64,000 bases of DNA from Petrolisthes cinctipes (taxonomy: Eukaryota; Arthropoda; Malacostraca; Decapoda; Porcellanidae). Shown here piece after piece: positions 22,540 through 33,600 of the stretch. The stretch is from positions 563,001-627,000 of the forward strand of contig JAWQEG010000081.1 in NCBI GenBank assembly GCA_033782935.1, written 5' to 3'. The stretch's first letter is position 1, and every line of letters starts with the position of its first letter. The position numbers and the translations under genes are program-made. The notes beneath the pieces are model-generated. The model was not told the origin of the DNA and ran no database searches. It worked only from the letters and a program-made list of their open reading frames with translations.

Positions 22540-22879
22540 GGAAACCGCCTTGGTGTGGTGGGAGGGCTTGTGTGTCTCTGAGACCTGGTAAGCTACACTA
22601 CAGGAGACTCCGGCCCCTGCTCTGCCCCAGTTTCGGTGTGAGAGGGCTTCCCATGCTAGAAAAGTCGTCAGTGAGAGACCAGACTAAATGGTACCCATGC
22701 AATAGGCTGCCTGTAAGAGCCAACCGTGCTGCCCGCCACAAGGACCGCCATCTAAGAGCCGTCCTGTGTTGGATGGTTGGGTGTCTCAGCCAGTAGATGT
22801 TGGGGAAGGGGGTCTCAGCACCGTCTTGGGCAAACTTTCGAACTATTGGGGATGCATTTTAAATGAATGGGTCCATGGG
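22540..22879 (+). mobile_element. Family A 5' UTR fragment
   Basis: This plus-strand segment begins at the element's 5' terminal block (GGAAACCGCCTTGGTGTGGT) and matches the 5' UTR of the near-full-length copy up to GGGGATGCATTTT. It then joins an inverted ORF1 segment at about 22880. It carries no coding sequence. Confidence 0.75.
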
Positions 22880-24830
22880 GCATCCACATTCACATCATGA
22901 CCTTCCGATATTCCCAAAGGAAGCTTGCGAGGGGCAACATCTGTTGAATCAAGAGATTCATCAGAGCCACGAGAACGCTTCTGGTGAAATTGAGAGGATA
23001 ATATGGATGAGTCTACAGAGACGGTTGCTTTGCAAGGAGGAACGTCCATGGAGTCAAGTGTTTCTGAGGACCCACGAAGACGTCTCTGTTGCAATTTAGT
23101 TGCCTTATGTTACTTTTTTGGAGAGCCTGTGGCAGAGTGAACCTCTACCACACGGACACCTTTAGTTAAAGTCTGAGAATTGTCATCAGTTGAAGGGTCA
23201 CCAGAATGAGTGTATGCTACAGTTTCCAAGACAGAGAAACTATTATGTAGTGAAACCATCGAAATCTTCACACTAGTGTAAGAAGCAGCTGCTTCTTGAG
23301 AGAGTTGACAGGGTGCTGCAACCGATTAAGATGTTATCGACTTGGAATGATGAGGGCGAATACCACCACCCTTCTGTTGCCTGAAGTTGAGTTGCCGTCT
23401 GGCACTACCAATGCTGATGAATTGGGTGGAGGATATCCTGCTCGAGGAGGTACATCTTACATTGGGGAAAAGGTAAGGGGTGAGTGTTCCCGTAGTAAAA
23501 GCAGTAACTCTCTGACTGACCCTCAGAAGTAGGATGTGAATCAAGGGCAGAACAATTACCACACTGGGAACGGTTTGTGCAGTTCCTCCTCACATGACCA
23601 AACTCATAACAGCAGAAACACTGTAAAGGAAAAACAACAAAAAGCTTCACCTCAAAAGAGGTGGGGTTGATGTTAATGCAATCTAGGATATTCGAGCCAT
23701 CGAAAGTGAGGATTATCATAGTTTTACTGCCTTTCTTTGTTTCTAGTTGGACAATATCTGGGCATACAGCAAGAATGTCCTCTTCTGAGAATTCCTACAG
23801 GTCCTCATTGTATATGCGCCCCTTGGTATAATCAAATGTTTAATCTGGTTTGATGGATTCAAACATGCCATCAGAAGGACAGGGGAGATTGAGGAGCATT
23901 ATGGCCTGTGTAAGATCTTTGGCTCTGAAGCATGGATGAGATTACTACGCCCCTCCCTGTAGTAAGCCACAAACCAAAAGGGTGTAGGAACGTGACGCTC
24001 TTGAGGGACATGCTCTACAGAATCATCGAAGATGTTAGGGCAATCGTCATTGTCTCTGTCAGCTACATTTATGGACCGCATTATCTGAACCTTACAGTTA
24101 GTATCCCCCACAGACAGAGAATCTTTTGCCTCAAAAGCTGCTTTGGCAGCAGCATTTCCATCAAAAGTAATATAGCACCGATTAGATCTGCTGTCACTGT
24201 CAAATGTGATTCGGATACGAAGAACCACTCAAAAATATTTAAATATGGAGTGGATAGCTCCATAGGAAAGGGATGCAAGCACATTAGTCAACATTAATGT
24301 GTCCAAACCGCTAACAGGGTTCGTCGACACAACACCCGAACTGCTGGGTCTTCTCTTATTTGCAGTTTTCTGTTTAACACCAGGACCAGAGAGTGATGTC
24401 TCGAGGGCCTGGTCAACCACCGCTCGAGGAAGAGAAAGGATCTTTTCTTTATCCATAAAACATTATTATTATTGAAATGGCCCCAGGTGCCAAGAGCTAC
24501 TACCTACCGAGCAGATGAGGGCCAGGTACCTCGTACCCCACAGTGCCACTCGTTTTAAAAAGAAGCCCCAATGGCTCGAAAGTTTGCCCACGACGATGCT
24601 GAGACCCCCTTCCTCAACATCTCCCGGCCCAGACACCCAACCATCCAACACAGGACGACCCCTAGAGGGTGGTGCCTCTGGCGGGCAGCACTATTGGTTC
24701 GTACTGGCAGCCTATTGCATGGGAACTATTTAGTCTTTTCTAGCCTCTGAAGTCCTCTCTCCCCGAAATAGGGGCATAGCAGGAGTGGTAGCCTCCTCTA
24801 GTCTAGCTCGCCAGGTCTCAAAGACACGCA
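22880..24830 (-). mobile_element. Family A ORF1 and 5' UTR, minus strand, interrupted at its 5' end
   Basis: Reading from 24830 leftwards gives the 5' UTR, the ORF1 start (LPRAVVDQALETSLSG near 24420), the RRM-like segment (LRIRITFDSDSRSNRCYITF), the CCHC region (CFCCYEFGHVRRNC near 23600) and the Ser/Arg-rich C-terminus. Several frameshifts break the ORF and the copy ends before ORF2. Its last roughly 50 bp of 5' terminus reappear at 31311-31357, on the other side of a younger family A copy, so it was split by that insertion. Confidence 0.8.
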
Positions 24831-25285
24831 CCCCCCCAACGGGAACCGCCCTGACGTGGTGGGGGGGGGTTGTGTGTCTCTGAGACCTGGCGAGCTAGAT
24901 TAGAGGGGGCTCTAGCCCCTGCTCTGCCCCGATTTCGGGGAGAGAGGGCTTCCCATGCTAGTAAGGTTGCCAGTGAGAGACCAGACTAAATGGTTCCCAT
25001 GCATTAGGCTGCCAGTACGGGCCAATAGCGCTGCCCTCCGGAGGGACTGCCCTCTAGGGGCCGTCCTATGTTGGATGGTTGGGTGTCTGGGCCGGGAGAT
25101 GTTGGGGAAGGGGGTGTCAGCACCGTCGTGGGCAAACTTTCGAGCCATTGGGGCTGCTTTTTAAAATGAGTGGCCCCGTGGAGGAAGAGGTACCCCGCCC
25201 ACAGCGACCAGCGCTCGGTCCCCTGATCTGCCCGGTAGGTAGTAGCTCTTGGCTCGTGGGGCCAAAAACACCAAATCAATGATAT
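24831..25285 (+). promoter_or_regulatory. Family A 5' UTR (probable internal promoter region)
   Basis: This GC-rich 455-bp leader precedes ORF1 and is shared with the other family A 5' ends at 3540, 22540 and 24830. Non-LTR elements that retain complete 5' ends usually carry an internal promoter here, but no specific motif was identified, so the promoter role is inferred. Confidence 0.5.
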
Positions 25286-27085
25286 ATGGATACAGAAAAG
25301 CCCCAATCTCTTCCTCGAGCGGTGGTCGACCAGGCCCTCGAGACGTCACTCTCTGGTCGTGGTAATATGCAGAAAGCTGCAAATAAGACTAGACCTAGCA
25401 GGTCGGGTGTTGTGTCGAAGAACCCTGTTAGCGATTTGGACACGTTAATGTTAACGAATGTACTTGTATCCCTTTCCTATGGCGCTATCCACTCCATTTT
25501 TAAGTGTTTTGGAGTAGTTCTTCGAATCCGAATCACATATGACAGTGATTGTAGGTCTAATCGGTGCTATATTACTTTCAATACAAATGCTGCTGCCAAA
25601 GCAGCATTTGAGGCAAAAGATTCTCTGACGGTGGGGAATACTCATTGTAAAGTTCAGATGATACGGTCCATCAATGTAGTTGACAGTGACAATGACTACT
25701 GCCCTAATATATTTGATGACTCTGTAGAGCATGTCCCAAAGGAACGTCGGGTTCCTACACCCTTTTGGTTTGTGGCTTACTACAGGGAGGGACGTGGTAA
25801 CATTATCCATGCTTCCCGGTATCTGGAGAAAGAAATTGGATTATTACCAATGGGCCACATAAAGAAATATGGTAAGGGCATTTTAATCAGAGCCAAAGAT
25901 CTTACACAGGCCATGATGCTCCTCAATCTCCCCTGTCCTTCTGATAGCATGTTTGAATCTATTAAACCACATCGAACATTTAATTATAGCAAGGGGCGTA
26001 TATATAATGAGGACCTGTATGAATTCTCAGAAGAGGACATTCTCGTTATGTGCCCAGACAGTGTCCAACGAGTAACGAAGATGAAAGGCAGTAAAAATAT
26101 GATCATCCTTACTTTCTATGACTCGCATATCCCAGATCGCATTAACATTAACCCCACCTCATTTGAGGTAAAGCCTTTTGTTGAGCGTCCCCTACAGTGT
26201 TTCTGTTGTTATGAGTTTGGTCATGGGAGGAGAAACTGCAACAACCGTTCCCGGTGTGGTAATTGTTCTGTTCTTGACTCATATCTTACTTCTGAGTGTC
26301 GGTCAGAGAGTTACTGCTTTTACTGTAGAGAATCTCACCCCTTGCGTTCTCGCCAATGTAAGATGTACCTCCTTGAGCAGGATATCCTCCACTTGGCTAA
26401 TACCCAATTCATTAACATAGGTTGTGCCAGACGGCAACTCAACTTCTGGCGACAGAAGGATGGTGGTGTGAAGACATATGCCTCCTCCCTTCGCCCTAAA
26501 TTGGTTGCAGCACCCTCTCAACTCTCTCAAGAGGCAGCTGCTTTTTGCTCTAGTGAGAGCGTTTCTAAGGTTACACTACATAATAGTTTCTCTGTCTTGG
26601 AAACTTTATCAGACACTCATTCTGGTGACCCTTCAACTGATGACAATTCTCAGACTTTAGCTAAAGGTGTCCATGTGGTAGAGGTTCACGCTCCCACACG
26701 CTCTCCCAAAAGGAAACTTAAGTCACCTAAACTGCCACAGAGACGCCTTCGTGGTTCCTCTGAGGCACTTGACTCTATAGATGTTCCACCTTGTGAGGCA
26801 ACCATCTCTGTGGACTCATCCATAGTTTCCTCTCAATTTCACCAGAAGCGTTCTCGTGGCTCTGATGAATCTCTTGATTCAACAGAAGTTCCTCCTCGCA
26901 AGCTTCCTTCGGGATCATCAGAGGGGCGTGAAGTTAATGTGGATGCCACGGATGTTGTGACTTCAAAAGATTCAGTTTCTCTTCCGTTTGAGCAGCGGAG
27001 TGATTCTACCACCTGTATTATGGATGTTGATGTATCTGCCTGTGTCAGTGATACCACTGCTGTAAACAGGACAAAACCAATGTAA
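25286..27085 (+). CDS. Family A ORF1 protein (gag-like, CCHC zinc knuckles)
   Basis: This is an intact 599-codon frame starting at the ATG after the 5' UTR. Residues about 75-130 resemble an RRM-like fold (VVLRIRITYDSDCRSNRCYI, then NAAAKAAFEAKD). Residues about 300-350 hold the Cys-rich region: CFCCYEFGHGRRNC is a clear CX2CX4HX4C knuckle. CGNCSVLDSYLTSEC is a second knuckle whose His is replaced by Tyr here but is His in the 47.4-kb copy. CFYCRESHPLRSRQC is the third. The C-terminal part is rich in Ser, Lys and Arg. Such proteins bind the element RNA and form the RNP. The downstream 230 bases stay open in another frame with similar Ser-rich composition, so a 1-nt shift near the stop is possible. 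Confidence 0.85.
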   Translation: MDTEKPQSLPRAVVDQALETSLSGRGNMQKAANKTRPSRSGVVSKNPVSDLDTLMLTNVLVSLSYGAIHSIFKCFGVVLRIRITYDSDCRSNRCYITFNTNAAAKAAFEAKDSLTVGNTHCKVQMIRSINVVDSDNDYCPNIFDDSVEHVPKERRVPTPFWFVAYYREGRGNIIHASRYLEKEIGLLPMGHIKKYGKGILIRAKDLTQAMMLLNLPCPSDSMFESIKPHRTFNYSKGRIYNEDLYEFSEEDILVMCPDSVQRVTKMKGSKNMIILTFYDSHIPDRININPTSFEVKPFVERPLQCFCCYEFGHGRRNCNNRSRCGNCSVLDSYLTSECRSESYCFYCRESHPLRSRQCKMYLLEQDILHLANTQFINIGCARRQLNFWRQKDGGVKTYASSLRPKLVAAPSQLSQEAAAFCSSESVSKVTLHNSFSVLETLSDTHSGDPSTDDNSQTLAKGVHVVEVHAPTRSPKRKLKSPKLPQRRLRGSSEALDSIDVPPCEATISVDSSIVSSQFHQKRSRGSDESLDSTEVPPRKLPSGSSEGREVNVDATDVVTSKDSVSLPFEQRSDSTTCIMDVDVSACVSDTTAVNRTKPM

Positions 27086-27308
27086 TTGTTTCAAAGATTA
27101 TTCCAGCTCATATACCTTCATCTTCTTCTAACATATCAGATGCTTCAGGGACTCGTCTACGGGTCCCAATTACTGCCCCAAGTACTACTCCTCGGGTTCG
27201 CTCTTCTTCTAGTGGCCAAGGATTAGACAAATCTTATTGTTTGAGTAAACCCTCAAGTCGAGGTGGTAGTGGGAAGTACCTCCGTGAGGCTTCCCAAAAA
27301 TCAGTACT

Positions 27309-30300
27309 AAAGTAACACTGTTCAAGGTCCTTCAGTGGAATTGCCGTGGCTTGCGTGTTTCTTGGGAGGAACTGCGCGTTCTTCTCTCTAACTTCTCTCC
27401 TGCATGTGTTTCTCTCCAAGAGATAATGCTTGGGGACTACATTCCTGCCAGTCCTCCAGCATACTCTGCATTTTATTCCAATTCATTTGAAGGGCAGGGT
27501 CACCATGGTGGCTCTGCCATCCTAGTTCACCGAGATATTCCATGCACGAGCCTGGAGCTTGACACTCCGCTCCAGGCTGTTGCAGTTAAGGTTTTTATGG
27601 ACCGCCATTACACTATGTGCAGTCTATACCTTCCTCCCAGTGTTACAGTTGAGAGGGGTGATCTCAACTGTCTTGTACGGGACATTCCCTCTCCCTTTAT
27701 TTTATTGGGTGATTTTAATGGTCGTCATCCTCTGTGGGGTGACAGTTCTGTCAACCCAGGGGTGTTTTATTGGCTTCTTTTATTGAGGATGAGGGATTAG
27801 GGGTTTTAAATACAAGAGATGTGACACATTTTAATAGCCCTACTGGGACTTTTACCGCCATTGACATTTCCCTTTGCTCACCCAGTGCTCTGTTGGATTT
27901 TACTTGGAGAGTGTTGCCTGATTTATATGGCAGTGACCATTTCCCTATACTTTTAGAAGGTAACAGGTACGAACCACAGTCTCGTCTTCCTAGGTGGAAA
28001 TTAGAGAAGGCTGACTGGCAGTTTTTTAGAGAGCTAACTTCTTCGGTCTCTTCTGTAGCCGATTTCGGTAGCTCTGACGAGGCTGTAACATATTTCACTG
28101 ATATGCTCCACTCTGCTGCACTCAACTCTATCCCTAGAACTTCTGGATACTTTCCCAAACGTCCTGTCCCTTGGTGGTCACCAGTCTGCACCACTGCTGT
28201 GCGGGAGAAGCGCGCTGCTTTCTCTCGCCTTCGTCGCAATCGTGGGGACCCAACTCTTTTAGAGGACTTCCGACGGGCAAGGGCTCAGGGTAGACGAGTT
28301 TTAAAAGAGGCTCGACGTGCATCTTGGAAGGCCTATGTGTCTTCAATTAATACTAAAGCTCCACTCACCCAAGTGTTGAGAAGAGTCCGTTAGGTGGCGG
28401 GGAAGTTTTCTCCTAGTTCTCCACATGTACTTAAGGTCAATGGAATTAAGATCATGGATGGTTTGACAGTGACCAATACAATGGCGGAGGCTTTTGCAAG
28501 AGTCTCCAGCCGTGACTCTCGACCTCTGGCTGTCAGGCATGAGTTAAGAGCCAAGGAGCGCACTATCCTGGATTTCTCAGGGAACGAGAATGAAAGTTAT
28601 AACCATATATTCACCCTGAGAGACCTGCATTCTGCTCTCTCTCTTTGCGGTGACACTTCTCCTGGGCCAGACAACATCCCATATGCAATGTTACGACACT
28701 TGGGTGAGGATGCGATCTCATTTCTTTTAGCTTTATATAACAGAATCTGGCTGGAGGGTGTCTTCCCTTCTGGGTGGAGGGTTGCTATCATTCTTCTTTT
28801 CCTCAAGCTGGGCAAGGACTCTGGTGTTGCCCTCAATTATCGACCAATTGCCTTGACCTCCTGTCTCTGTAAACTATTTGAAAAGATGGTGAATGTCAGA
28901 CTTGTATACTTCTTGGAACAAGGTGAGTTTCTGTCTTCGTCCCAGTCTGGCTTTCGTAAACACCGTTCCACTACAGATGCTCTGGTCAGGTTGGAAGCTG
29001 CTGCATATGAGGCCTTTGCATGACATCAACACCTTGTCTGTGTATTCTTTGATTTAGAGAAAGCCTATGACACTACATGGCAATATGGCATCCTACAGCA
29101 ACTCCATTTATATGGCCTGCGGGGTCGCCTTCCACGCTTTCTTAAGGAGTTTCTCAGTGGTCGCAGTTTTTCTGTGAGGGTTGGTACAACCCACTCAGCA
29201 TCTGTTGCACAGGAGGAGGGCTTCCCCCAAGGAAGCGTCCTCAGTGTCACATTGTTTGCAGTAGCAATTAATGCCATTGCCTTATCCCTTCCAGACGGTA
29301 TAGCTAACTCAATGTACGTTGATGACCTAGCAGTCTGGTTTGCTGCTTCCCGTATGTCAGTGGCGGAGCGGCGCATGCAGCTTGCCCTTGACAGGGTGTC
29401 ACGTTGGACTGGTTCTCATGGGTTTCGATTTTCTCCTTCCAAGACAGTTGCTATGCACTTCTGCCGCATCCGAGGTGTCCACCCGGATCCGGACTTATTC
29501 ATGTATGGTCATCGGATACGTTGTGTCGAGGAGACTCGCTTTTTGGGTCTCCTTTTTGACAAACGTTTGACTTGGGTTCTCCACTTACGTACACTTAAGG
29601 TCTCTTGCCTCAAGGCTCTTAACCTGTTGAGGGTCCTGGGCTATACGTCCTGGGGGGCTGATCGGGCCACCCTCCTCCGCCTATACCATGTTCTTATTAG
29701 GTCAAAACTCGACTATGGGTGTGAGGTGTACTCTTCTGCCACCGATGCTCGTCTCAGAGTTTTAGACCCTGTTCATCATGCTGGAGTACGTCTTGCAACC
29801 GGAGCCTTCAGGTCGTCCCCAATCCCCAGTCTCCTGGTGGACGCTAATGAGCCACCTCTTGATCTCCGTCGCCAGTCCTTGATGGTTCGTTTTTGGCATC
29901 GATTACATCGACTTCCTGACTCCCTTCCCTGCTTGGCGGTGTCATCTGATATCATGTCTCAATACTACCTTTTACATTCTCGTACACCATGGCCCTTTGG
30001 CTTCCGGGTCAGGAAGGCTATGGAGGAGATGGGTCATAGATGACTTCCAGATTTGTCCTGTAAGGGTACCCAGGGTGGCTCCATGGCTTCTTCCAGAAGT
30101 TTTCCCCTGCACCTGCTTTACAGACAAGAAGGAATCTCTTCCTCCTCCAGTGGCTCGTTTCCTCTTTTTAGAACATGCCTTCACTCACAGGGAGTCCCTC
30201 CCTGTGTACACTGATGGGTCAAAGTCTGATGCTGGAGTTGGCTTTGGAGTTGTCTTTCCTGACTTTTGCCGTGGAGGCAGGCTCCCATCTGTCATGTCAA

Positions 30301-31026
30301 TTTTTACTGCTGAGCTCTCGGCTATTTTATATGCCCTCCAAGTGATTTTCACTCTCCCTCAGCCTTCGTTTACTATTTTTAGCGATTCCTGTAGTGCCTT
30401 GCAGGCCTTGTGCAATTTTAACTCTTCCCATCCACTGGTGTTGGCCATTCTTGAGTTGTTTGTCCTCCTGGGTCGTCGTGGCCGCAAGGTCACTTTTTGT
30501 TGGGTCCCGGCCCATATGGGTGTTGATGGGAATGAGTGGGCTGACGCCCTGGCTAAGGCTGTGGTCTCCAATTCCCGGCCTCCTGCCAGGCGTCATCCTG
30601 TTCCTGCAGTGGACCTTCGACCCTACATAGATGCTACCATTCGTTCCTGCTGGCAGGACAGATGGGACGCCGTCGGGGCTAACAAGCTCCGCGACATCCG
30701 CCAGCGCCTTGGTTTGTGGAGCTACAGTGGCCTGTCCCGCCGGTGGGAGACGGCTCTTGTCCGTCTCCGCATTGGCCACACATTATTGACTCATGGCTTT
30801 TTAATGGAGAGGGCTCACCCTCCCTACTGTGATGATTATCTGGTCCCTCTGACAGTGGGGACCTTCGTTGTAGGCACCTCTCCGAGTACCGGAAGTGTGA
30901 CGGTTCTTACAGTCTCTCCCATGTGCTCGGGGAGGAGGCTTGTAGTGTGGGAGGGAACACCCTCTCCTATGTGGAGGAGGCTGGCCTTCTCCACAAATTG
31001 TGAATTTTATTGTATTTATGGCTATT
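27309..31026 (+). pseudogene. Family A ORF2: EEP endonuclease, RT, RNase H
   Basis: The order is EEP endonuclease (VLQWNCRG at the start, GGSAILV, LLGDFNGRHPLWGD near 27705, YGSDHFPIL near 27930) and then RT (SPGPDNIPYAML, NYRPIALTSCLCKLFEKM, SQSGFRKHRSTTDAL, CVFFDLEKAYDT, EEGFPQGSVLS, NSMYVDDLAVWF with intact YVDD near 29315). RNase H follows (VYTDGSKSDAGVGF, TAELSAILYAL, IFSDSCSALQ, CWVPAHMGVDGNEWADALAKA) with a C-terminal Cys/His region. Compared with the 42-46-kb copy it has a 1-bp loss near 27750, a stop at 28391-28393, a Cys/Arg-to-stop change near 29021 (TGA), a frameshift near 30035 and a C-terminal frame change near 30855. It is therefore inactive. Confidence 0.88.
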
Positions 31027-31261
31027 AATTTTTAAGTAGTTAAAGTTTAATGTTTCTTTCGTTAATATTTCAATTCTTTTATATATCTAACTTAAGTAGG
31101 TTATTTAATTAATATATGATTTTTTGGAAGACGTGGGTTTTATTCATGCTGCTTCTCCCTTTCGAGGTATTGAAAATTTTTAATCTTTGTACATATTTTA
31201 TTAATGATGTAGATGACCTTTTTATGTTGGGCGGTATATGACAATTGCTGTTGCGCCGCCA

Positions 31262-31301
31262 GATGCCTAATGGCATCAATAAATAAATCAAATCAAATCA
31301 G
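31262..31301 (+). repeat. 3' terminal hairpin and AAATC tail of family A
   Basis: GATGCC, loop TAAT, GGCATC forms a perfect 6-bp stem, followed by an AATAAATAAATC-type tail. Equivalent hairpins occur at 35658-35673, 50710-50725 (one mismatch) and, on the minus strand, 42122-42137. This is probably the RNA 3' end recognised by the element's RT. Confidence 0.75.
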
Positions 31302-31310
31302 AGACACGCA

Positions 31311-31357
31311 GTCCCCCTCACCCCCCCACACCACATCAAGGCAGTTCCCGCTGGGGT
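31311..31357 (-). mobile_element. Displaced 5' terminus of the 22880-24830 family A copy
   Basis: These bases are the complement of the family A 5' terminal block (CACCACATCAAGGCAGTTCC). They follow the 9-bp target duplication of the 24831-31301 copy. They are the outer end of the older minus-strand copy, separated from it by the 6.5-kb insertion. Confidence 0.7.
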
Positions 31358-31568
31358 GCCCAGCAGGTAGAGAATAAAGAAATCAAAGAGCGATGTGATC
31401 AGAGAATAAATCTGGCAAGGAGGAGCACTGGACCTGAGATCCTTTCAGGCAATGAGTGGTACCGCCAGTGTCCCAGCGTGTCAGATGATGCTTGCGGATG
31501 TATGATAGGAGACGAACACCATTACGATTAATAGAGCCAGAATCATAAACCAAGCCAGAATGTCGATT
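31358..31568. other. Unassigned spacer
   Basis: This short region between retroelements holds no recognised feature. Confidence 0.3.
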
Positions 31569-32543
31569 TTATTTTATTGATAATAGATGCCGCAACAGCG
31601 TGGTCATAGAGCGACCAGAATGTCGAGCATTAAAATCTCCCATATACACCATACCACGCACTTTTGGAGAAGGAAGAGACTCAAGAGTGAGTTTAGCTGG
31701 AGCAGAATAGACATTACATAATTGGAGTACTCCATTCCCAGGTAGAACCCCAAATAGCTGAAAGGTCATGTCAGGATCAGAGGAGGTACAGAGAAGGCGA
31801 TGTGGCAAGGAGCTATGTATGTAAGTCAGGAGACCATTCCTTACTAGATGAACATATGGCACATAATCTGAGAGAGGAGGAGCCTGCCCAGCAGCAAGCG
31901 GCCATCCTGGAAATGCTTTCTGAAGAAAAATAACACTGGGATGATGACGAAAAACGTAAGCCTTGAATTGAGTAAACTTAGCACAACTGATAATACCATA
32001 TACGTTCCAGACAGCAGGACGTGATGGTTCACCCCTTACAGGACACGTCCTGGAATCATGATCGGCACACTTCGGCGAGGCGGAACTATATCGGGAGATA
32101 TGCCCAACTCCCCAGCACCTGAAACACCAAGGCTGGTCATTATGATGTTTCCGCACCTTACACGGTGGAAGACAAGAGAGGAAATCATAGGAAATCTCAA
32201 TTAGAGGTGGGTCGGAAAGACTTCAGACAACAACAATATGGCTATATATAATGGGGGAACCATCTTGGAGAAAAAGATGGGCAGAGTACACACCAGGGTA
32301 TCCCTCGGGAAGTTCCTGGTCAACATCAATAGGAAAACGGGTCAAGATGTAGCTGGGGAATTTACGAGGCCACTCAGGTGAGTCTTGAGGAATGAGAGGC
32401 AAAGACAAAAATTCACCAGCCTTGACTCTATCAATGATGTCCTGACGCTTCCTAGAGATGTAGACAAACCAGGAGGTGACAGCAGCCATCTTGACTTCAG
32501 CCAGTTCACTCTGCAGTTTTAAAGCCCTGTTGACATCAGACAA
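31569..32543 (-). pseudogene. Non-LTR 5' fragment: ORF1 with Cys knuckle and EEP endonuclease start (B-like)
   Basis: On the minus strand an ORF1-like frame (YVSRKRQDIIDRVKAGEF-like start near 32460, then FPSYILTRFPIDVDQELPEG) reaches a stop. It resumes with a zinc knuckle (WCFRCWGVGHISRYS) and then runs straight into an endonuclease beginning at about 32010, with VWNVYGI, a degenerate Q/E block and VYMGDFNARHSG near 31640 (the GDFN active-site block). The copy is cut at 31569. The layout matches an I-group element, and the family may be B, which lacks this 5' part in its 5610-8380 copy. That link is inferred, because the segments do not overlap. Confidence 0.65.
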
Positions 32544-33600
32544 CCAACGCAGCTTTGTGTCCGTAGATGTACTTTATTAAAAAATATATTCTTAATCCTT
32601 TATGTCCAGGTGAATCATGTAAACCTGACCGCCACATCCGGGATGGTATGGACTTGCTACCGGTGTGTCTGGGCGATATTGTAAAAATTGCTCTATTTCA
32701 CTTTATATGTACGCCTAAACTGCAATGCTTATTAATTTAAATTCAGTTGTTTTTTTCACCATCATCTCTTCATCTTTCCAATGAAACAATTTTCAGCCCT
32801 CTGCGGTCTTGGTTACGGCAATAAGATAAGGAGTAACTCTCTGCATAAGAACTAGGTGCCGTTTGTACGGGCTGGCTGGCAGTGGTGTTGTCTTGGTAGA
32901 GAGGTGCCACTTTTCAACATCTTTCAATTTATTTACTTTCTCACACATGGTGACACACTTTCCAGCAGTTCCTGATGAATTGCCAAGTTAGAAAACCTTG
33001 CAGGAGGTCACTGTGAATGTGCACATGTGGTGATGTAACAGGTGGAGGTGGCGGGAGGCACTGAATCGGACACTGCCAAAATATAGCCTTGACCCTCGAG
33101 CCTCAGCCAGCGTAGTGGTAGGACCTGTTTAACCGGGTAGTAACGGAAGGGCTTCTTTGCCGTTATAATGTATTGCGCTCAAGAATCTGTTTCGAAGAGT
33201 CTGTGATCCACTACAGTCTATATGAAATATAAAACAAAAAAATGATGATGGAGTATGATGCAATACCCATCATCGGGTAACGATAGGTCAGATTTATCCC
33301 GACTCAATTCACGTCATCTGGTAATGAGCGGTTGTAATTTTCCCGACACCCCTAATACTGAGAGTATTAAGTTGGCAGACCTGTCGCTCAGGCTAACAAG
33401 GATGAGAAAGATTTGTAGTGACTACCATCAGAGAGGTGTGTGCAGGAGGAGAAAGGGAGGAAGGGCACATCACCGTTACACACACACACTGTGTCTCAGC
33501 TACATCAACTCAAGTTCCCTTTAAAAGTAAATAGGTGTCACTGCCCTTCTCATGTAAGATGACTTCAAAGTGGATTTAAAGTAATCTCCGTTCACTTAAG
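32544..33600. other. Unassigned spacer
   Basis: No coding motif, RNA gene or clear repeat was recognised here. A short (CA)n run occurs near 33480. Confidence 0.3.

Larger units (their letters stand above)
24831..31301 (+). mobile_element. Near-full-length family A non-LTR retrotransposon (I-group-like)
   Basis: This is the reference copy for family A: 5' UTR 24831-25285, ORF1 25286-27085, ORF2 from about 27309 to about 31026, and a 3' UTR with a GATGCC-TAAT-GGCATC hairpin (31262-31277) and an AAATC-rich tail. It is flanked by a 9-bp direct repeat AGACACGCA (24822-24830 and 31302-31310). ORF1 has CCHC knuckles, and ORF2 carries EEP endonuclease, RT and RNase H, the domain set of the I group (Nimb/I-like). 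At least seven more segments of this family occur in the window. The 5' terminus starts with seven C followed by AACGGGAACC. Confidence 0.9.

Noticed and set aside
22880..25285. Multiple family A 5' UTRs as a possible bidirectional host promoter
   Set aside because: They are explained by nested and inverted LINE copies. No host transcript start or exon is visible nearby.
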